Positions 16,145 to 27,100 of a DNA stretch of 57,883 nt are shown here, piece after piece (position 1 is the first letter of the stretch; each line of letters opens with the position of its first letter). A program made the position numbers and the translations under genes. The notes beneath the pieces are model-generated. The model was not told where the DNA came from. It searched no databases and was given only the letters and a program-made list of their open reading frames with translations. This DNA is from Bacteroidales bacterium (lineage in GTDB: Bacteria; Bacteroidota; Bacteroidia; Bacteroidales; UBA3663). Where the stretch lies: assembly GCA_017618715.1 (NCBI GenBank), contig JAFZTS010000033.1, positions 1 through 57,883 of the forward strand. The letters run 5' to 3'.

Positions 16145-18373
16145 TTACTTCGACGGGAAACCATAGCCCTGAATCAGGACATCTGGATTCTGCTTGATGA
16201 CGTCGCCGTGCATTGGGAACATATAGATGGGAGGAGTCTTTGACTCGTATCCATTATATACATAGGTATAGTAGGCGTCGATGTTGTCCTGCTTGTCGAT
16301 AATCTCCTTGCCCCAGTCGGTGCGAACATAGCCTTCGGCTTCGAGGGCCTTGGCTTCAGTGCCATCAGGATCGATATATTCGAACAAGCCCTTAACAGCC
16401 ACGTTGGTGCGAAGGTCGGAAGCGATGCCCGTAGCAGCTGACTGCGTAGCATTCAATCCGAACTTGAGGGCTGCGAAGTTGGGGTCACCCCAATACTTGC
16501 CCACACTATACCAATCGTCGTTTTGTCCGCGCCATGCTGGCCAAAGCACTGGATTGTTGCGGTCGGTGCAGGTAGTGGTGAGACGATAGTTTACGCCATA
16601 TTCGGCAGGATCGACATCCTTGATCCACACGTAGAGCGACATCTGGTTGCCATTGGCAAAGGTGTGATAACCTTTGGTCTGCAGGTCGTCGAGAATGGCC
16701 TTGGTGCGCGTCTTGAAGCTGGTGACAATCTCATCCACATAGCCCGAACGGACGACATCCCACTTGCGGACACCTTCACCACCGAATTCGAGCTTGCGCT
16801 CTTCGTAGATGGCATGACGCAAGTCACCGCACTTGGCGATAAATGCATCAAGGTCGGCGGAACCTGCAAATGCACGTTGATGCACCTTGTTGAGGTATTG
16901 GCGAGCCACAGCCGTATTACCTAGATCACACTCAACCTCGGCATACATGAGCAGCAGTTCTGCGAAACGCATGTAAGGACAGTTGATGCCGGCTTGACGT
17001 TGGGTGACAACGTATGGGCTGGACATACGGTTCTCGTCCCACTTGTTGAGCGCGAAACCACCGGCCTTGGCTGTCGAACCCTTCGAGAACGGGATCAATC
17101 GCTCCTGTCCATTGCCGCGCGAACCGAAGGCGGTGACGGTGACATCGCGACGCATGTCGTCGGGATCGAAGTCATCATAATAATACACCAGGTTGAAGCG
17201 GCACTGTCCGTAGGTCTTGCAGGGATAGTTGTAGGCCTTTGATCCATCCGATGGACGACCGAAGGCGTATGGACGTTCGGTCTGCACGCCCTGGGTCTCG
17301 GGAATCTCATACACATCCTCGTCAGCAAACTGCAGGTCCATCATCTGTTGGAAGACGTACTGGAACGGGTTGCCGAAAGCCTGCGAGCCCAGTCCGTCAC
17401 CACTGGTGCGTGGATCGACCTCTTGGAAGACAACACCAGGGCCTGGATTTTCGACAGCATTCTTCAGGTAGGTCTCTGCCATGCGATAGAGATCCTGCCA
17501 GTCGGTGCGTCGACCATAGAAGCACTTGTACTTGTCGCTGGTGTAGAGTTTGTCGAACGAAACGGGCGAACCATCAAGTTTGGTGTAGTAGCTGTCGCCA
17601 AAATCGGTGCGGCGGGTCTGATAGCCGGCCTCCCAAAGGGCGATACGTCCGATGAGACCATCGACGTAGGTGCGGCTCATGTAGCTCTTGTCGCGCGAAC
17701 CCTCACCTGGGCGGTACATCAGCGGCTCCACTTTCTTCAAGAGGTCGAGGTTATACTCGGCGATGTAGCTGCGGTTGGTAAGTTCCGTGGCCTCTTCGCC
17801 TGCAATGAGCTGGAGGGGCACGTCGCCATAGAATCGGGTCAACTCGTAATAGAGCGTAGCACGCAGGGCGATGGCCTCGCCGTAGATCTGGCTCAGGTCA
17901 GAAGGCCCGGTTTGGTTGATCATATCCTCGAACGAGGCTGCCGACTCGAAACTGTTGATGATGGTGTTGCAGATGGCAATGATCTTATAGACGTTGTTCC
18001 ACGTACCGCTCAAGGTGCCGTTGTTCGACACGTTGGGGAAGTTCTCGGGGCCACGGAGGTTCTTCGTATTGTCGATGTAACCATAGAAGTTCGAAATCAC
18101 CCAACGGTTGATCTGAGAGCCGTAGTACTCGGGCTGCGCCTCGGTGTCGGAGCTTCCTACCACCATATCATAAAATGCACCATTCGAGTGCAGGTTGGAG
18201 CTGCTGCGCCACAGACTGTAGGCATTCTGCAGGGCGGCTTTCGCAGTCTCGGACGAAGCGAATACAAAATCGACATCGGCCTCAGAAGGCGAAGAAGTGT
18301 CCAAAAAGTCATCGCAAGAGGTAGCGCCCCATAAGAGGCCCAGACCCATGATGCTATAGATTATCTTTTTCAT
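16145..18373 (-). CDS. SusD/RagB-family glycan-binding lipoprotein (pair 1)
   Basis: The 742-residue protein has a lipobox (GATSC, Cys20) followed by DDFLDTSSPSE. It has the conserved SusD helical core, for example IYGEAIALRATLYYELTRFY near residue 165. SusD lipoproteins form the lid of a SusC channel on the outer membrane and bind oligosaccharides (family knowledge). It follows its SusC partner with a 12-bp gap. It resembles the pair 2 SusD (21987-24116) along its length, with shared SPS..D..FVFS and TYVDGLIGRIAL segments, suggesting the two arose by duplication. The length is above the usual 500-650. Confidence 0.93.
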   Translation of the reverse strand: MKKIIYSIMGLGLLWGATSCDDFLDTSSPSEADVDFVFASSETAKAALQNAYSLWRSSSNLHSNGAFYDMVVGSSDTEAQPEYYGSQINRWVISNFYGYIDNTKNLRGPENFPNVSNNGTLSGTWNNVYKIIAICNTIINSFESAASFEDMINQTGPSDLSQIYGEAIALRATLYYELTRFYGDVPLQLIAGEEATELTNRSYIAEYNLDLLKKVEPLMYRPGEGSRDKSYMSRTYVDGLIGRIALWEAGYQTRRTDFGDSYYTKLDGSPVSFDKLYTSDKYKCFYGRRTDWQDLYRMAETYLKNAVENPGPGVVFQEVDPRTSGDGLGSQAFGNPFQYVFQQMMDLQFADEDVYEIPETQGVQTERPYAFGRPSDGSKAYNYPCKTYGQCRFNLVYYYDDFDPDDMRRDVTVTAFGSRGNGQERLIPFSKGSTAKAGGFALNKWDENRMSSPYVVTQRQAGINCPYMRFAELLLMYAEVECDLGNTAVARQYLNKVHQRAFAGSADLDAFIAKCGDLRHAIYEERKLEFGGEGVRKWDVVRSGYVDEIVTSFKTRTKAILDDLQTKGYHTFANGNQMSLYVWIKDVDPAEYGVNYRLTTTCTDRNNPVLWPAWRGQNDDWYSVGKYWGDPNFAALKFGLNATQSAATGIASDLRTNVAVKGLFEYIDPDGTEAKALEAEGYVRTDWGKEIIDKQDNIDAYYTYVYNGYESKTPPIYMFPMHGDVIKQNPDVLIQGYGFPSK

Positions 18374-18385
18374 ATATGCTGCAAA

Positions 18386-21300
18386 TTAAAATTCAAGGTT
18401 GATACCAAAAGTGAAGGTCTTCGGACGCATGTAGGCACCATAGTCAAGACCCGGGGTAGGATAGTTGCCGTTGGCACTTGGGTTCACGTTCACGTCAGGA
18501 TCCAGGCCTCTGTAACCTGTGATGGTGAAAACGTTGCCAGCGGTGAAATAGACGCGGAAACGCTCGATCCTGGCCTTCTGGGTCAACTTCTTGGGCATGG
18601 TGTAACCGATGGTCAAGTTGCTGAGACGCAGATAGGAGGCATCCTCGATAAACTCGTCATAGACCACGTTCTGTTCCATATAGGCCACAGGATACTTGGC
18701 ACCCGAGTTCATGCTGTTGAGCTCGTTGGGATCGGTCACGAGGGTAAGCTCGCCGTTGTCGATCTTGGTGAGGTGATACATATCATTGATGAACGACATC
18801 TTGTTCTTGCCGATACCCGTCTCCTTGCCACCATTAAGCTGCGACATGCGCTGGGCATTGTAGATCTTGCCTCCAAGCTGATAGGCGAAGTTGGCGTTGA
18901 AGTCGAACCATTTGTAGTTGCCGCTGAAGTTGAAGCCACCGGTATGGTGTGCCATAATCTCACCGATGTTGGTCACGTCGGCATTATCAACCACGCCAGA
19001 GCCGTCGATATCCTGTAGGCGAAGCATGCCTGGGAAGGCTGTTTGTCCATCGGGTCGTGGGAAGCCCTTGTTGGGGTTACAAGTGCCGGTTACGGCTGTC
19101 GAGATATCGGGGATGCCCGACTTCAAGACGTATTGGCCATTCACGTAGTCGAAGTCATCGACAGTGTAGAAGCCGACGCCCTCCTTCTTGAAGCCCTGAA
19201 CAATACCCACTGGCATATCTTCGGCCAACATAAAGTCGTTGCCCGGCATCTGGCCCGAACCGAATGTTCTCGATCCATAGTAAATGTTGGTGTGGTTCGG
19301 CAACTCATCAACGTTGTTGTTGTTGAAGTTGTAGGTCATCGAGAAGTTCAAGTTGAAGTCCTTAGTGTGGACGAGCAAGGCGTTGAGAGCGATCTCGAAA
19401 CCCTTATTGCTGGTCTGACCCATGTTCTTCATCTGGTAAGTATAACCGGTCGAAGCATCAATCTCGTCACGCATCAGCAGATCCTTGGTTGTATTCCAAT
19501 AGATATCGAAAGTACCATTGATGCGATTCAGGAAACCATAATCAAGACCAATATTTCGGCTGATAGTGGTCTCCCACTTGAGGTCGGGATTAGATTTCAT
19601 GCCGGCAGGAGAATATACGTTGACTGTTCCGCCATTCCATGATGTGGTCGAAGTTGACCAAGTCTCATGCCAGAGCGATGAATTGATATTGTCGGCACCA
19701 GATTCGCCATAGGAAAGACGAAGTTTCAAGTTGTCGAGCCAATCTTTGGTGTTCTCCAGGAATGGCTCGTCACTGACACGCCAAGCAAGAGCAGCAGCGG
19801 GGAAGAAACCCCAGTGGTTGTTTGATGGGAACTTGCTTGAACCGTCTGCACGGAAAGTTGCAGTAAACAGGTAACGTCCCAACAGCGAGTAGTTAATACG
19901 GCCGAACCATGACATCGTGGACTCAGGTACACTGATGGTGTTGGTATAATAGTTTTCGGTAGGACGAGTATCCGAATCGCCCATGTTCATCATACCGAAT
20001 ACGCGATTCATATCCCAGATGTCATCGGTAGGATAACCGGCACCGATCATGTAGCTCTGCTCCGATTTGTTCTTGATCTCCTCGTTGCCAAGCATGATAT
20101 TGAGGCTATGGTTCTCGCCCAAACCCTGCACATCATAGTTCAACGTGGTCACTGAGCGAAGGTTCTGGCCCTCAGTCTTGGTGAGAGTAGCATACTTGTA
20201 GCCCTTTGTGTAGTCGGTGGTGTGATCAGCATCTTCGTAATACTTGGCTTTTCTCCAGTTGCCACCGAGTGCGAGTTCAGAACGCAGGGTGAGACCCTTG
20301 ACGATCTCAAGACTCAGGGCAAAGTTGCCACGCAGGCGGTTGTTGGTTGAGCCGTTGTACATGTGTTCGAGGGCATAGAGTGGATTGTTGCCTTCCTCGA
20401 AGTTGTTGGCACCCAGTCCGAAGTAGCTTACAAGGCCGTCACCCAAAGGATTGTCGATGGGACGGAACTCAAAAGCCGAAGACAGAGCGGTGCCACGGCC
20501 CGTTGAGATATTCTCACGACCCGTAACATGGACGTTGGCATAGCGCAGGTCCATATCGAAGGTGAGGCGCTTGTTGATCTTCTGCTTCAGCTTGTAGTTG
20601 ACGCTATAGCGCTCATAGCCAGAACGGATTTTTGTGCCTTCATCATCGGTATAGCCGAGTGAGAGGGTATATTTGGTTCTCTCCGAGCCGCCCGACATCG
20701 AGACGTTGTGATTCCACTGGATTGCCGTACGAAGCAGGTCATCGGTCCAATCGTGAGCCTCTACGTTGGCATAATCATTCCAATGGTTGCCGCCCAAAGC
20801 ACCAAGGCCATAATATTTGGCAATACCGTCAGCAAGACCTGAACCATAGGAGTCACCATAGCTCCATACATAACGCAGGTAATCTTGGGCACCGAGAGCC
20901 TCGGTGGTCTTGGTCACATTCTTCACCTGTATAAAGCCAGAATAAGAGATCGAGAGCTTGTCCTTGTCGGCACCCTTCGTGGTGACGAGAATTACACCAT
21001 TGGCGCCACGTGCACCGTAGATGGCCGTCGAGGCAGCATCTTTCAGCACGTCGATGCTCACGATCTGGTCGGCTGGGATATCGGTGATGGTTCCTGCGGG
21101 GAAGCCATCGACGATGAACAGCGGATCATTGCTCTGCGAAATGGAGCCGCCGCCACGTACACGGATGGTGGTGCTACCGCCAGGACGACCGTCCTGAGAA
21201 ACTACACTGACACCAGCAAGCTTGCCCTGTAGAGCCTGCGAAACGTCAGACACAGGATTGGCTACAAGTTCCTTGGCATTGACCGAAGAAACCGAACCGG

Positions 21301-21679
21301 TGAGGTCACGCTTCTTGACGGTACCGTAACCGATTACCACGACTTCGTCGAGTTCGTCACGATCCTCCTCAATCTTAATGTTGAATTTGTTCTTACCAGC
21401 CACAGGAATTGTCTGTTCCCGATAGCCGATATAGGTCACCTTGAGCGTCGCATTGTCGGCGACGTTCGAAATACTGAAGTTACCATCCATGTCGGTGGTA
21501 GCACCGTTGGTGGTGCCTACGACGACGACATTGGCACCGATCACCGGTTCGCCCAACTCGTCAACTACGGTACCCGTCACGGTCTTGGTCTGGGCAAAGA
21601 CAAGTGCACAGCTGAGGACAAATGCCATCAACAGCGTTGCGAATCGCTCCAGCCATGTGTTGCATGTACTGCTTCTCAT
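18386..21679 (-). CDS. SusC/RagA-family TonB-dependent transporter (pair 1)
   Basis: The 1097-residue protein has a signal peptide ending at LVFAQ and a CarboxypepD-reg-like domain (about 32-108). A TonB-box-like DELDEVVVIGYG, a plug domain (LTGSVSSV..., about 125-235) and a large beta-barrel follow, ending in FGINLEF with the C-terminal Phe usual for outer-membrane proteins. It imports oligosaccharides with the downstream SusD. The first 110 residues are almost the same as those of the pair 2 protein and close to pair 3. It has its own promoter at 21795-21826. Confidence 0.95.
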   Translation of the reverse strand: MRSSTCNTWLERFATLLMAFVLSCALVFAQTKTVTGTVVDELGEPVIGANVVVVGTTNGATTDMDGNFSISNVADNATLKVTYIGYREQTIPVAGKNKFNIKIEEDRDELDEVVVIGYGTVKKRDLTGSVSSVNAKELVANPVSDVSQALQGKLAGVSVVSQDGRPGGSTTIRVRGGGSISQSNDPLFIVDGFPAGTITDIPADQIVSIDVLKDAASTAIYGARGANGVILVTTKGADKDKLSISYSGFIQVKNVTKTTEALGAQDYLRYVWSYGDSYGSGLADGIAKYYGLGALGGNHWNDYANVEAHDWTDDLLRTAIQWNHNVSMSGGSERTKYTLSLGYTDDEGTKIRSGYERYSVNYKLKQKINKRLTFDMDLRYANVHVTGRENISTGRGTALSSAFEFRPIDNPLGDGLVSYFGLGANNFEEGNNPLYALEHMYNGSTNNRLRGNFALSLEIVKGLTLRSELALGGNWRKAKYYEDADHTTDYTKGYKYATLTKTEGQNLRSVTTLNYDVQGLGENHSLNIMLGNEEIKNKSEQSYMIGAGYPTDDIWDMNRVFGMMNMGDSDTRPTENYYTNTISVPESTMSWFGRINYSLLGRYLFTATFRADGSSKFPSNNHWGFFPAAALAWRVSDEPFLENTKDWLDNLKLRLSYGESGADNINSSLWHETWSTSTTSWNGGTVNVYSPAGMKSNPDLKWETTISRNIGLDYGFLNRINGTFDIYWNTTKDLLMRDEIDASTGYTYQMKNMGQTSNKGFEIALNALLVHTKDFNLNFSMTYNFNNNNVDELPNHTNIYYGSRTFGSGQMPGNDFMLAEDMPVGIVQGFKKEGVGFYTVDDFDYVNGQYVLKSGIPDISTAVTGTCNPNKGFPRPDGQTAFPGMLRLQDIDGSGVVDNADVTNIGEIMAHHTGGFNFSGNYKWFDFNANFAYQLGGKIYNAQRMSQLNGGKETGIGKNKMSFINDMYHLTKIDNGELTLVTDPNELNSMNSGAKYPVAYMEQNVVYDEFIEDASYLRLSNLTIGYTMPKKLTQKARIERFRVYFTAGNVFTITGYRGLDPDVNVNPSANGNYPTPGLDYGAYMRPKTFTFGINLEF

Positions 21680-21794
21680 GTTGAAAAAAGTTAGTTAATG
21701 ATAGTTTATAATAATTGTGATAAAAAGCTATGTGTGCTTTGAAGAATTTGCCTTGAAATGCAATGGATTCAGAAATAATTCATTGCGAGCGTTG

Positions 21795-21826
21795 CAAAGT
21801 TGCGACATTTTCGCGAATAATCCAAA
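21795..21826 (-). promoter_or_regulatory. promoter of SusC/SusD pair 1
   Basis: On the minus strand TTTG (21823-21826), a 20-bp spacer and CAACTTTG (21795-21802, one mismatch to TAnnTTTG) are visible. The leader to the SusC ATG is about 110 nt. Apart from this element and the terminator at 21935-21965, nothing is seen in the 307-bp gap 21680-21986. Confidence 0.65.
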
Positions 21827-21934
21827 TTTTTTGTCAAATAAATGCTGTTTGTTGGTTCATTTTTGTCAAAACATCCCCAAATATATCAATTTTCACCCAA
21901 CTACATGCAGAATCAAGCCCATTGACAGATAACA

Positions 21935-21965
21935 ATCGCCCCGACAGACGAACCGTCGGGGCGAT
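21935..21965 (-). terminator. terminator after SusD pair 2
   Basis: An 11-bp perfect stem (ATCGCCCCGAC with its complement) has a 9-nt loop and lies 21 bp past the SusD stop. The following minus-strand sequence is only moderately T-rich. Confidence 0.65.
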
Positions 21966-21986
21966 GATCATAGGAAAGCGAAATGC

Positions 21987-24116
21987 CTATTCGTTCATGA
22001 AGCCATAACCATTGGTGAAGCCACCGGTAGCGACGGCATTGGGGCAGATGGGCCACAGATAGATGGGAGCGGACTGATAGTCGTAGTCCTTGAAGAGATA
22101 GGTCTCGTACTCGTCGCGATACTTGAGCAGATCGCTGCCCCATGCGGTCTCGGTGTAACCTTCGGCCAGCAATGCAGCGGCATCGACGGGAGCGAACAGC
22201 CCACGGATGGCAAGGTTGGTCTCGGCGGGAGTGCCGTTCCATCCGAATGCTGCCCAATCGTCGTGTACACCGCGCCACCCCGGATAGGTAAGCGGATTGG
22301 TGGGGTCGGTACACTGGGTGGTGAGGCGATAGCCGAGCTCAGACTTCGCATCGACCATCTTGGTGTAGATGCTGGTGCTGATGACGTTGCCGTTGGGGAA
22401 GGTGTAGCTGCCATCGGCTGCCAGTCCGTTCATCATGGCGGTGGTCATGTCCTTGATGCGCCTGATGGCCCAGGGCAGACGTCCCGTGCGGATGAGGGTG
22501 AAGCGACGATCGCCTTCGCCCGCAAACTCAAAGCCGCGCTCCTCGATGACGGCATTGAACACACCGCCGCACGCGGCAATGAAGCCCTCGGTATCGGCCT
22601 CGACTGCCGAGGCGAACGAACGTTCGCGCACGGTCTTCAGATACTGCCTGGCCGTGGCTTCGTCGCCCGTCATGGCACATGCTTCGGCATAGCCCAGATA
22701 GATCTCAGCCATACGCATATAGGGACCATTGACGCCAGCCTTGCGCTGTGCGAGGGTGTTGGGCGTAACCATGCGGTTGTCGTCCCACTTGTTAAGTCCG
22801 AGACCGCCGCCCTTGGCCTGTGAGCCTGGGACGAACGGAAGGATGATCTCGGTGCCTCCCGTCGTACCCGTCACGCAAACGGCCACATCGCGACGCTTGT
22901 CGTTCGGATCGAACACGCCATAGTAGAAGGCAGGGTTGATGCGCGCCTGACCATAGCACTTGCAGGGATAGGCATTCTTCGAACCACCCGTGCCCGGACG
23001 GCCACTAGAATAGGTGCGCTCGTCGCTCGACACGTTGAACTGCATCGGGTACTCGTAGATCGACTCGTCGGCGTAGGCCGCATCATCGTCCATCATCTGC
23101 TGGAAGAAGTACTGGTGGGGATTGTCGAACACCTGTCCGGCCTTGGATGTTCCACGCGGATCGGTGGTATAGAACATTGCGGAGCCCGCATGGTCGATGG
23201 CGTTCTTGAAGTAGGTTTTGGCAATGTTGTAGAGATTCATATAATCGCTGCGACGTGCATAGAAGGCATTGGCGGCATTGGCATTGGGATTGCCCAGATT
23301 CTCGAACGAAACGGTATTGCCGCTGCCGTCGATATAGGTCAAATCGCTGCGGCGTGTCTGATAGCCGGCAGCTTCGAGTGCGATACGTCCGATGAGACCA
23401 TCGACGTAGGTTTGAGAGAAGTAGTTCTTGGCATCGGCCTTGACGCCAGGAATCGAACCTACGGGATACATGAGCGGCTCGACCTTGATAAGGTCGGCAA
23501 GGATGCAGTCGTAGATGGAGTCGCGCGGAGTCAGGCCGCCCGTAGCCTCACCGAAGACGGTAGCGAAAGGTACGTCGCCGTAATACTTGATCAGTTCGCG
23601 ATAGGCCGTGGCACGCAGAGCGATAGCTTCGCCATACATCTGACCGATGGCCGACTGCGTGCCGGCGGCGATGGCCTCCTGGCCCGTCTCGGACTCTTCG
23701 ATGCCCTGGATGACCGCATTGGCCTTGCCGATCACATCAAACAGTTGGACATAGGCTCCCGAGTTGTTGTTGCTGGAATACGAGTCGATGTCGTAAGTGC
23801 TGGCCAAAGTGCCGTTTGAGTAGAAGCTCTCGGGCACGTGACGTGCAATCTGGTTGGTATATGCTTCGGGGTGGCGCTCAATGTCGGAACCTGCGATATC
23901 GGCGGCATAGAACAGACCTGCACCGAAGACGTAACTGTTGGCCGTGGCACGCCAGGCCTCGTAACCGCCCTCCAAAGCTGCACGTGCGGTAGTGGTATTT
24001 GAGAATACGAATTCAGCATCTACTACCGAGGGGGATTTGGGGTCGAGATACTCTTCGCATGCGGCAAAAGCCATCGCTCCGACCACAACGAGTGTAGAAT
24101 ATAATAGCTTTTTCAT
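21987..24116 (-). CDS. SusD/RagB-family glycan-binding lipoprotein (pair 2)
   Basis: The 709-residue lipoprotein (AFAAC, Cys20) begins its mature part with EEYLDPKSPSVVD. The SusD motif GQMYGEAIALRATAYRELIK lies near residue 167. It is paralogous to the pair 1 SusD (shared openings, TYVDGLIGRIAL, YQTRRSD and a C-terminal YGF), but differs in binding-loop regions, which would suit different oligosaccharides (inference). It follows its SusC with a 20-bp gap. The gene is GC-richer than its neighbours. Confidence 0.93.
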   Translation of the reverse strand: MKKLLYSTLVVVGAMAFAACEEYLDPKSPSVVDAEFVFSNTTTARAALEGGYEAWRATANSYVFGAGLFYAADIAGSDIERHPEAYTNQIARHVPESFYSNGTLASTYDIDSYSSNNNSGAYVQLFDVIGKANAVIQGIEESETGQEAIAAGTQSAIGQMYGEAIALRATAYRELIKYYGDVPFATVFGEATGGLTPRDSIYDCILADLIKVEPLMYPVGSIPGVKADAKNYFSQTYVDGLIGRIALEAAGYQTRRSDLTYIDGSGNTVSFENLGNPNANAANAFYARRSDYMNLYNIAKTYFKNAIDHAGSAMFYTTDPRGTSKAGQVFDNPHQYFFQQMMDDDAAYADESIYEYPMQFNVSSDERTYSSGRPGTGGSKNAYPCKCYGQARINPAFYYGVFDPNDKRRDVAVCVTGTTGGTEIILPFVPGSQAKGGGLGLNKWDDNRMVTPNTLAQRKAGVNGPYMRMAEIYLGYAEACAMTGDEATARQYLKTVRERSFASAVEADTEGFIAACGGVFNAVIEERGFEFAGEGDRRFTLIRTGRLPWAIRRIKDMTTAMMNGLAADGSYTFPNGNVISTSIYTKMVDAKSELGYRLTTQCTDPTNPLTYPGWRGVHDDWAAFGWNGTPAETNLAIRGLFAPVDAAALLAEGYTETAWGSDLLKYRDEYETYLFKDYDYQSAPIYLWPICPNAVATGGFTNGYGFMNE

Positions 24117-24136
24117 ATTGGTTTCGTAAATTATGG

Positions 24137-27100
24137 TTAGAATGTGATGTTAGCGCCCACGGTAATGGTACGAGCTTTTGGATAAGAGTTGAGGTCATAG
24201 CCTGGAGTGGGGAAGCCGCCTGTTGAAGCCGAAGTGGTGACATCGGGATCCAATCCGCTATAGCCGGTGAGGCAGAACAGGTTGTTACCCGTCACATAGA
24301 TACGTGCATTGCTTACGCCAATCTTCTTCGTCCAGTTCAATGGAAGCGTATAACCGATGGTCATGGTGTTGAGACGGAGGTAGGATGCATCCTCGATAAA
24401 CTCGGAGTTCACGACACCGTACTCCGACATCATGGTGCTGTACTTCGTGTCCTGGTTGATGGCACGCAAAGCTTCGGGTGATGGATCAAATACAAGGTCA
24501 CCGGCCGAGTCGATCGAGTGATAACGATAAGCCTTGCCTGCATAGTACAGACGGTTGGCACCGGCTGCAGTATCCTTATCACCCTTGAAGGCGTTCATGG
24601 CATTGGCGTTATAGACCTTGCCTCCGATTTGATAGGTGAATCCCAACGAGAAGTCAAGGGCCTTGTAGTTGCCTGTGATATTGAAGCCACCGGTATGCTC
24701 GGCACGTGCGTGACCGAGAATCTGCTGATCGGGTTCGCCGTCCTTGTCCTCATCCACAAACTTGGGAGCGCCGGGGAATGGCAGCACGGTAGTGCCATCG
24801 GACTCGGCATTGAGCGCGATGAGCTGTGAAGGATAGTTGCCAATGGTAGCATAGCCGCGCTGGGAATCCTTGAGCGTGTATTTGCCTGTCGATGCATTGT
24901 AGTCGAAGTCATCGACGGTGAAGTAGCCAGCTGACTTGTAACCGTTGATGGTGCCCACGGGTTCGCCCTCACGTACTATATAGTCGTAGTAAGGCAGGAG
25001 CATCGATGAAGCCCAACCGTTGTGGGTATCACAGAGCGCACCATCGAGCAAATCCTCGACGTTGTTCTTGTTGAAGTTGTGGTTGATGCTGATTGAGAGG
25101 TTGAAGTTCTTGGAACGTACGAGGTCGTATGCGAGGGTGAGTTCGATACCCTTGTTCGAAGTTTCGCCCACATTGTCGTACTGGTAATCATAGCCTGTCG
25201 AAGCATCGCAAGGAACCTGCATCAGCAGGTCGGTGGTATTGTTGATATAGAAGTCAACGCTACCGCGAACACGACTGTTGAAGAAGGCAAAATCAAGACC
25301 AAGGTTGCGGCTGGTGGTGGTCTCCCACATCAGTGATGGATTGGGTTTCATCGAACCGGGTTGGTAAGTCACGATGGTCTCACCATCGACAATGATGGAC
25401 TTGGTGGTCCAAGTACCCTTCCAAAGGCCGGAGTTGATGTTGTCGGCGCCGGAAGTGCCATAAGAGAGACGGAGCTTGAGGTTGTCAAGCCAGTCACTTG
25501 TGCTCTCCATCCAAGGTTCGTCGCTGATACGCCAAGCTGCAGCAGCTGCGGGGAAGTAAGCCCAGTGATTCTCAGGAGCGAACTTCGACGAACCGTCGGC
25601 GCGGAACGTGAAGGTCAGAAGGTAGCGTCCCTTGTAGCCGTAATTGGCACGGCCGAAGAATGAGGTGGAGTGAACGGGTGTGCCGATTGAATACTCGTAT
25701 TTGGCATTGACCACATCGTTCATGGTAATCTGTCCAAAGGCATCGGTCTTGGTGAACTCCTTGGGATAGCCCTGACCGGAGTAGCTCGACGAGTTGCTCT
25801 TGCTGCCGATGATTTCATCACCGACCATGAGGTTCACACTGTGATCCTTACCCAGACCGGGCACCTCGTAGTTTAACGTGTTCACCCAACGGACGTTGTA
25901 GCCGTTGCTCTTCTCGAGCTTGGCGCTATTGATGCCCGATACCTGGCCGCCATCCCAAGTCTTTGACTCGTTCCAGTTGCGGCCACCCGAGAGTTCGGTG
26001 CGGAAGCGCAGACCCTTGAAGACTTCCCAGGTGAGGCCGGCGCGGGCACGAATGCGATACACTTCGCGGGTGTAGTCGTACTGCTGGGTTGCGGTATAAG
26101 GGTTGTAGCTTTCTTCTACGTTTTGGCTACCCATACCCAACAGGTTGGGGTCGTTGGTGCCGTAGCGCTCGATGATTTCTGCATCGATGGGAGCATAGCG
26201 ATAGGCAGAAGTGGCGTTGTCGAAGTGGTTACCTACGATATCGGTCTTTGCATAGCGGAGGTCGAAATCGACAGAGAGCTTCTTGTTGATCTTCTGGTCA
26301 ATCTTGAAGTTAGCACCCATGCGCTTGTATCCTGAATTGATACGGATACCCTCATCATCAGTGTAGTTTATTGCCGCATAGATCTTTGTTTTGTCGGTAC
26401 CGCCACTGATGCTCAAGTCGTGGTTCCAGGTGTTGGCTGTACGCATCAGATCCTCCACATAATTGTGAACCGATACGTTCTTGTAGTCGTTGAGGTGGTT
26501 GCCATTGGACGAGCCCAAACCATAGTACTTGGCCACATCTCTGCCGTAGCTTGCACCATAGAGTGTCAAATATGACCAGGTGTTATAGACATGTTCGTAG
26601 GCACTCTGGGTCTCGATAAGCTCGGGGTTCCACTTCGACTGGAAATAGCCGCTATACTTCACCACGGCTTTGCCTTCCTTGGCACCCTTGGTGGTGATGA
26701 GGATTACACCATTGGCGCCACTGGCACCATAGATGGCGGTCGATGCTGCATCCTTCAGTACGTCGATGCTCTCGATGTTGTCGGCAGGAATATCGTCAAT
26801 CGACGAAACCTGCACACCATCGACGATGAACAGAGGTTCGTTGCTCTGGGTAATGGAGCCGCCACCACGTACGCGAATGGCCATAGATGCACCGGGACGA
26901 CCGTCCTGCGAGGTCACACTCACGCCGGGGAGTTGTCCCTGCAAGGCTTGAGCCACGTTTGATACTGGATTGGCCTTAAGCTTGTCGCCGCTCACCGAAG
27001 CCACGGCACCGGTGAGGTCGCGCTTCTTGACCGTACCGTAACCAATCACTACCACTTCGTCGAGCTCGTCGCGATCCTCGGCAAGGGCAATGTTGAAAGA